From assembly GCA_009760885.1 (NCBI GenBank), contig CM019696.1, forward strand, positions 49,716,574-49,780,573: a stretch of 64,000 nucleotides of DNA, in the 5' to 3' direction. The notes below the pieces were generated by a model. That model was not told where the DNA came from. It made no database searches and saw only the letters and a list, made by a program, of their open reading frames with translations. The translations under genes were made by a program, and so were the position numbers. Below are positions 22,801 to 31,800 of this stretch, one piece after another (position 1 is the first letter of the stretch; the number at the start of each line of letters is the position of its first letter). This DNA is from Achatina immaculata (lineage: Eukaryota > Mollusca > Gastropoda > Stylommatophora > Achatinidae).

Positions 22801-25800
22801 CTGCTCATGACACAATGTTAACTAGTACATCTACTTTTTTTCTTTGTCTCTTTAAGAGATAAATCTATTTCTTGCTGTGTTTAGGATTTCCCCCCCCCCC
22901 CACAAAATTGTCCATTGTAAGTCATTTGTAAAATGTCAAGTCAATTTGTCTCCCTTAGTTATGGAAGCACAATAAAGCTGCAAGAAATCTGAGTCATTTC
23001 TATGTGGAAAACAAAGCAGACTTTGATAAAATCGACCCTGACAACACAGACTACCTGCTTGGTTAGTATGCTAACATCACTGTGATGGTTTCAAAATACC
23101 CAGCTACCCTGTAATAATAGTTGTACATATGAAATGTTCATTTGTGCTCTTGACTCTTCTGAGCATCTGTACATTGACCATAAACAAAAATCATCGATAT
23201 CTCTTGTCCATGTCTTGTGTGTGTGTGTGTGTGTGTGTATCTTCTTTATATGTTCTTTGTTTTTAAAATTTGATCTTATTTCATTTTTATTCTTTGTTTT
23301 CCTAACAGAGAATTAAATTAAAGTTTTATTTTTTTAATGCATTTTTCAGTTGACTGCAAAAATGGAGAAGTCTTGTCTCCAACACTTACTGGTATCACAT
23401 CTCCAGAAAGGAGCAAATAACTGGGGGTGATCATAAAGGGCTAACATCTCCTGGAAGAAGCAAATAACTATCATAGAGGGCTAACATCTCCTGGAAGAAG
23501 CAAATAACTAATCATAGAGGGCTAACATCTCCTGGAAGAAGCAAATAACTATCATAGATAGCTAACATCTCCTAGAAGAAGCAAATAATTAATCATAGAG
23601 GGCTAACATCTCCTAGAAGAAGCAAATAACTAATCATAGAGGGCTAACATCTCCTAGAAGAAGCAAATAACTATCATAGAGGGCTAACATCTCCTAGAAG
23701 AAGCTAATAACTATCATAGAGGGCTAACATCTCCTAGAAGAAGCAAATAACTAATCATAGAGGGCTAACATCTCCTAGAAGAAGCAAATAACTAATCATA
23801 GAGGGCTAACATCTCCTGGAAGAAGCAAATAACTATCATAGATAGCTAACATCTCCTAGAAGAAGCAAATAATTAATCATAGAGGGCTAACATCTCCTAG
23901 AAGAAGCAAATAACTAATCATAGAGGGCTAACATCTCCTAGAAGAAGCAAATAACTATCATAGAGGGCTAACATCTCCTAGAAGAAGCAAATAACTATCA
24001 TAGAGGGCTAACATCTCCTAGAAGAAGCAAATAACTAATCATAGAGGGCTAACATCTCCTAGAAGAAGCAAATAACTATCATAGAGGGCTTACATCTCCT
24101 AGAAGAAGCAAATAACTATCATAGAGGGCTAACATCTCCTAGAAGAAGCAAATAACTATCATAGAGGGCTTACATCTCCTAGAAGAAGCAAATAACTATC
24201 ATAGAGGGCTTACATCTCCTAGAAGAAGCAAATAACTGAGGGTGTGATCATAGAAGGCTTGATTCTGAACTGAGGTCATAATGAACTGATTAACGTCCTT
24301 GTCTCTTACTGGCAAAGGTTGGCAGTTGTTTTCAGTTGGAGGAATCCAAGTAAATCCAGTTGTTAAACTGGATACCTGACTCTTCTTGGTGTAAGGAAGG
24401 AAGGGTGTCCAGGTATAATATTGATCACATCATCTTCTAGTCAAGACTTGATGACAGACATTTTCATCATGGTGATAGAGCCTGTCAAGAAGCCTATTTT
24501 TTCAGCTCTAGTTCATAAAAATAGGAATAACATTCAACCCTGGAATAATGCCTATTTTTTAACCAATTCCATCTGAGATCATTTTCTTTTCATTACTTAC
24601 ACAAAGTCACATCCAACAACACTAGAAAGTCCTGAAAGGCAAATGCTTCACAGGTACCCAGGCAAAGTTGAATGGTTGAGGAATACCACTAATACTGTCC
24701 ATCAGAACACACCAGGCATTTAATATATGACTTGATGATGATGATGATGATCATCATCATCATCATCATCATCAATAATGGCTGAAGCACATGGAGTAAT
24801 ATGTCAATGGCAGGCAGCCAAACAAAATAAGACATTAATCAAATGGTACAATTCCATCATGGCTAACTGGCATCCACTGGTTGCCAGGAACATAAGGAAT
24901 CAAGACGTATCAGTCTCTCCATCTTCAAAGAACAAACAGGGATGATGAAAACAGCCACATTCTACAATGGCTCACATGATTCAACCACTACCACACCCTC
25001 TCCAAGACTTCCCTTGGAAACCTAACAGAAACTTTTTGTGATGTCATTTATGTCACCTTTTTTTTTTCAAACCAGCGCTCATTTTCATGCAAATCTCATG
25101 CAGCATCCTTGCACACCTATAATATGTTACACTTTATCAAAAGATTTTCATGGCATCAGCTGCATAAAGGAGTACTGGACTGGGTGGTGATTATTTGTTC
25201 TTTTACCACCCAGGAATGTGGATAAATAGATATGCAAGATCTACCAACCCTGGCAGTGTTGTTTTAGAATGAAAGAGTTAATCTTATCTGTAATAAATTA
25301 ATATTTCCATTTGGACAAGAGAGTATTTTCTTTTTATGTAAGTGGTTGTTCTTCCTTTTAGAAACAAGCAACAAAGATAAATATTAGTTTTTGTATGCTC
25401 TGCCTTGCTCAGGAAGCAATAATATAAATGTTTTTCAGATGCATTTCTTTCTAACACATCATATAGGTCTTTTCACAATGAGTCACTTGACCTATGAGAC
25501 TGAACGAGACAGTTCTGTGGAACCTTCTCTTACAGAGATGGTGGACAAGGCTATTAGTATACTCAGAAGGAATCCGAAGGGCTATTTTCTTCTCATTGAA
25601 GGTTGGTTATATTCAAATATTATTTTCCCAACGAAATTGTTAATTTATGTTTTTATTTTCCTAATTATTTAATTTCTAGTTATTTAGAATTTCACTCAAG
25701 GTGAAAATAATTTTCTAAATGGACTGGCCTTCTGGAAGTTGAACAAACAACTGCACTGTGCTCTTGGTATTTCTTTCTGTTCTAGATTTAAATACAGAAT

Positions 25801-28800
25801 GTGCAGTTCTAAAATTGTCATGCCTAACTGGCTATCAATTTTTTTAGGGGCATACAATAATCTTATTCTCAGTTGATGTTCTTGTCATTTTTATGGCAAG
25901 AAATAATGAAAAGTGGCCAGATTGTATGATCATTAATTGCGATGCTTTGGTCAAGAGTATGGGAGATTGGATTTGAATTACCCCCATTGTAATACACAGA
26001 ATATTCATTTTGCAAACATGTGTTTTTTTTTTCTAAAGTTCTTTACTTGCAAGTGCAGCATAAACTTATAAGAACTGAGAAATAAGAAAGGCTTAACAAT
26101 TTCCATCTTCGCTGTCTTCATGAGGATGAACTAGTGGCAAGAAACTGAATGATTTGTGGGTGTTACTCTGAGATGATGGTGATGCTGTCGACAACAAGAA
26201 AGTAGATAACTTGGAAGTGCTTCTTTGAAATGGTGAAGGTAGTGTTGATAACTGTTAAAAGCAAGCTGGCGGTTATGTGTCTGTTGATGCTGATGATGAC
26301 TGCCTTCAACTTTTAGTAAAAAAATAATCTGTTTATTTGCTGAATTAACTGGCCTCATTGGCTTGTTTCTTGGCTTCAGTTTGGAGTGATGTCTTACTAC
26401 AATAGCTTTAACCTTCTGGTTTTGTTTTTTTTTTCAATCCAATAGGAGGCCGCATTGACCATGCTCATCATGATAACTTAGGCAAGAAGGCACTAGAAGA
26501 AACTGCTGAATTTGATAATGCAGGTACTGAAACTACCACCAACAAACAGAAATGTTGCAGTTTGGATAAACATCTCCATGCTCAAAACACAGCATGAGCA
26601 AAACAATAAATCTTTAGATTGATGTACTTGTAACAGCAAAACAATAAATTTTTAGAGTGATGGACTTGTAACAGCAAAACAAGATATGACTTTGCTGGCT
26701 GTTTATTAATTTTTAAAAAAATTGCTTCTCTTTATTTAGTGATTGAAAGTTGAAGAGAAAATACTTCATCTGTTTCCAGCTAGTGAATTCATCACATTTG
26801 GCATGTTGCCAAGGTGTTTTTCTTTAAGGATTTTTTATATATTTTATTATCAGCGATGCTACTTCACCAGGATAGCAAAAGAAGCTGTTATGGCTACATC
26901 AAAAATGGCTCTTTATCAGAATAGCAGTCTGAAGCTGTTCAAGGCCATATTCTGCTCTAACCTGGTGTTGCAGGCAACAGATGAAGACAAGATCATCATG
27001 TTCCCCGCTGATGATGGAGCCTGCATCTCAGATCAATTTTATCATGAAAAGAAGTGCTTGGAGTTCATTTCTCACATACAGAATGATACCTTTATTATAA
27101 GTTTTTATTACAAGTTATTGACGGTGGTCTTAACTGCCACGAATTCTCAGTTTTTGTTGTTTTTTTTTTTTCAATTGTATCAGAGTCCATCAAGAGCAAC
27201 AACAACATAACTCCTCTGAATTCCCACTTTAGAAGTTTTGAGTATCTTTTGATGAGTATTTTGTCCTCAGAACTAAAAATGAGTCCTCATAGATTATTAT
27301 TATTATTATTATTGTTATTATACAGTGCATTCAGAAAATAAATGTGCACTAACGCAGTATTGATTCTGGTATCGTAGTGATATCTTAATGACTGCGGCAG
27401 GTAGATGTCACAGACATTAAGATATCATTAAGATACCGGAATCGATACTAGGTTAGTGCACAGTTACTTATGGAACACCCTGTACAATCTTCTTTCACTT
27501 GCACACTCAAATAACTGAATGATCTGTTCCCTTCTTGGCAACTTCAGGACTTCTTGAGGAACTTTTCGACTTACTGAAGTCAAGAATTTAACAGAGTAGA
27601 TGCCCCTAAACTGATACAATAGCATAATACATTTTTTTAAAAAAAAACCTAAGAGAATGTACTCAAAAAAAAGAAGTGACAGCCTTTTGGTTAAGTTGTT
27701 AGGTGCTCACTCTACTAATCAGGTGGCCCAGGTTCAAGTCCCAGGAGAGGGGAATTTTATTGTGTTGTCTTCTCATGACCTGGTGGTTGCTTGTCTTACC
27801 AGGTGTGCATCAATGTAAGGAGTGACATAATGGAGTAACATAAATACTGCATCAAAGGAGTGGAATAATGAATCAGTAACATAAATGCTGTATTTTGAAG
27901 GAGTGAAAAAAAGAGGGATCAAAATCTTTGAGGTGTTGAGGTGGGGCATGATCCAAGAAAGGTTGGGAAACACTGCTTTTAGAGTATTAATTATAAGTGG
28001 TATTTAAAACTATGCATAAATCTGTCACAGTAACAGGACAAAAAAAGATCCGGATATTGTCATTTTTTTTTTTTTTATAATGCCACAGTGAGAAAAGTAA
28101 CTGAGCTTACCTCGACATATGATACATTGACCATAGTGACAGCTGACCATTCGCATGTGTTTTCAATATCTGGTTATCCTTCTCGTGGGAACAGCATACT
28201 TGGTAAGTTGTGTTTTCTAAGTTGCAGAACTTTTGATTGGCATCGGAGTAGCAAAATAGTCAATGTAGTCTTTTCTCGGTCGAAATAATTTTATGGTATG
28301 TGAAGATTCCAAGACTTAAGAGAGAGCATTCAGTGACCCGTAGCTGACTGTTTACATCAAGGTTGGTGAAACATAACTGGCCAAGACCCTATTCTGTCTT
28401 CCCGCACTACCTCTAGAAAAAAATCTGGCCAAATGAATGAGGATTGCAACGGAAAAGCAAACCCAGTCATATGCCGAGCCAAAGTCTGAATTCGTGGGCC
28501 TTGGAATGCACATAACAGTACCAATGCTCTGTTGAGGGCAAATGCTGAGGAAGATTTGCTTTATGTACATATGATGTTGAGTGAATGAATGAAGGACTAT
28601 GTAAAAGGTTATTCAAGTTATATTTTGTATTGCTTTTTATGTTTGTAATACTAATGTTGAATGATTGTATATGAATGGAAGTTGAGAGATGAATGGCAGA
28701 GTGGCATAAAGGACTGTGCATCCACTTTTTCACCTTTTGAAGTAAAAGTTCTTTTATTCATGTGGTTTGATCCTGGCCAGAGGTGCTCCACTCAACCTGG

Positions 28801-31800
28801 TTGTAAAAAATGTCACCTGGCTCTTCCTGTTTGTTGTGTAAGGAAAGTGGCAGCCATGATAGTTACTGCATCATCCTGTACAAATCTGTCAATGGTGAAG
28901 GAAAATTTGGACTCTAACATTATGTGGCTGAATTGCATAGATCTAGAACATTATGTGGCTGAATGGCATAGATCTAGAACATTATGTGGCTGAATGTCAT
29001 AGATCTAGAACAAAGATGCTTTATGTTCTTTTGTTTTGTTTTTTTAAAAATTAGCACAGTTACTTAAAAATTCAATGGATTATCATGCTAGTTAGCACAA
29101 TGATGCTTAATGTTCTTCTGTTTTTCATATTAGCACAATGTTTTACTGATTGCCATACTACCCGGCACAAAGATCCATCTGTCAGGTGTCGTCCCAACAA
29201 AGTGTTTTGTGTTGTCTCTGTGAGCTGTACTGGTGTCCTCTTTCCGTGTCATCTTGCCAGTCCATCCAAGATTTTCTGTCTTGGTCTACCTTGGCCTCTT
29301 TTCCACAAAGATATTTAACATTTTATTAACTATGATACTAGCTTCCACAGAAATAAAGATCTACTGATGACCATAGCAACTAGCACAGAGATACTCACAA
29401 TTGTTCTGATTATCATATTAGCTAGTACAGAGATGATAATATCCTGCACCCAGTATCAATGGTGCAACTTTATTATATTTTTTTTTTCCTGCACTTCTTA
29501 GGTATTGTTGATAATGTGCCCGAGGACGACCAGCCCACTGATAATATGCCTTATCTAACACTGGGATATGTCAATGGGCCTGAGTTCGGAAGGTTAAACT
29601 ACACTGGACAAGATACAACAGGTCAACATGAAAGAGTTTATTTTTTTAGGGTTTGAGAAATAACAGGATCTCATGAATATCAAATACTTTTGTACTACGT
29701 ATGAGCACCACCGCTCATATTGCACATTTCCAAGGGTGATGAAACCAACAATCAAAAGTAGCATGTGCACAAATCTGGGCGTGCAAAAAACTAAAAAAAA
29801 TTAATGATTTGAAGGAAGTTTAAAAAAAACAAAACAGTTCAAGCATTTAAAAAAAAAATATTACATCTGTTTTTAACCTGCACCACACACCTGATACTGG
29901 GGTGTTGAAGTCTGTTTCTGGCAGTTTCTATTCCATGTTTATAAGCCCTTGTAACCACTTCTTCTGCATTCAAAGCTGTTGGTCACATCAGATCCTGATC
30001 CCTGTTGACATGGCAAAGCCCGCAGTCCTCTCCAGATCATGATAGGAGCCCCAAAGCTTTTGCCCCAGGGTTGTGTCCTCTGGCCATGTCTCATGCCTCA
30101 GGTCTGCATGGTTTGGGGACTATTGAAGGATATGTTCTGGAGTCTGGACTCCACTGCCACATGGACACTTGTCTGTGTAAGACATTTTGAGTCAATGTAG
30201 CTTTGGACTAAAGAGTAACATTTTTAAAACCTGTAGAAAAAGAAATCAACCATGTGAAACTCTAAAGATGACATTGTTAAGGGAGGCCAGTTTAGTTGGC
30301 ATAACATACCTTGGTGAGGTTGAAATGCTCATCAAAAATATCAAATAACAAACTACCATGTGAGCCCTTTGTAACATTTAACAGTATGGTTAGGATGTAA
30401 GATACTGCCTTACATCAGACACCTCAAGGGAAAAGAAAAAGGACAGGCCATTGAGGACATGGAGATGCACAAGATGGGAAGAGCTACAGAAAGTGGAAAA
30501 GACATGGTTTGAGGTATCCCAGCCTGCTCAAGACAGGATTGGCTGGAGAACTTTTGTTGATGCTTTGTGCTTCATTTCAGAGGACTGATGATGAAAGACT
30601 GTCAAACAACACCTATGACACACAAACATGTTTTGTTAACATTCATCATAACCTCCATGTTTTATCTGAAAATGATGCAATGCCTATTTATAGCATGTAC
30701 AGTAGCTTAAAATTACAAACTCTCAGCTATGGAAGAAGGTATGTACCTGTAATTGTTACATTTTTTAAAGGCCATTTACATGGCTCACAGCAGTCTAAGA
30801 TTTAAATGTTGGGTAATCATTTTATTTGTATGAATTTCACTTTTGTATGATTTTTTATGACATTTCATTAGGCATGAAATATTTATTGTTTAACTTTCAG
30901 AGTAGAGTATGTGTCTGTATTTTCATTTTCTATAGGCAATGAATTTAGGCAGCCAGGCTGTGTGCCAATGTCATATGAGACACATGGAGGAGAAGATGTA
31001 GCAATATATGCACAGGGTAAGTGGAAGTATCATCATCATCATCATTATCATCATCATCTTCCAAGTAAGGTCTTCTTTTTGAAGTAACAATGTCTATACT
31101 GTTGTTGTTGGTGGTTATAAATTTATATTCAAGGTTGCATGAAGGTGAAGGTAGCCCTGTCATGCCACATAAATATTTTGGGGAATGAGATGTCAGTTTC
31201 TATATTTTCCTTGACTGTTTGCACACTGAAAGGTCGTGTGATCAGGAAACTGTCTGGCTGCTTCCACATCTCCACCTCCAAGAAGAGCCGGTTAACCATT
31301 TCTATGGTTTGGTGACTGGGGTGCTTCCAGCTGGATTTGAACTGCTACCTCACTATGAGAGACTAGTGCACTAACTACTTCACTTCTGAAGAGTTGCATA
31401 CATCTGTATCTAACAATTTCGTTAGTTTCCATTCATTCTTGGCTATCAGTTCTTGTGTTATTTGACTGTTACCGTGTAGCTTTGAGCAGTTTATAATTTT
31501 TTTTCATTTCTCTTTTTTTTTTTGTTTTCATTATAAGTAAGAGTTACCTATTTCTGTTCTATCTATGTATCCCCTACTTTTATTCTTCATTGTTTTCAAA
31601 AGGACAATGGTTGCATTATGTCATGTTCACAATCTAGGCTGCATTATCTGTGCCTTTCAATCTGAAACACCTGTTTTCAGCTTGGCTTATATTTAGGAAT
31701 GGACTTGCCTTCCTGTTTGGTCCCTGTTCAGTTGTAGATTGATTCTAGAGGGCACAACTGAGAGATAGATTAGGGTCAACTGTGAGTTACTTCCTTGAAG

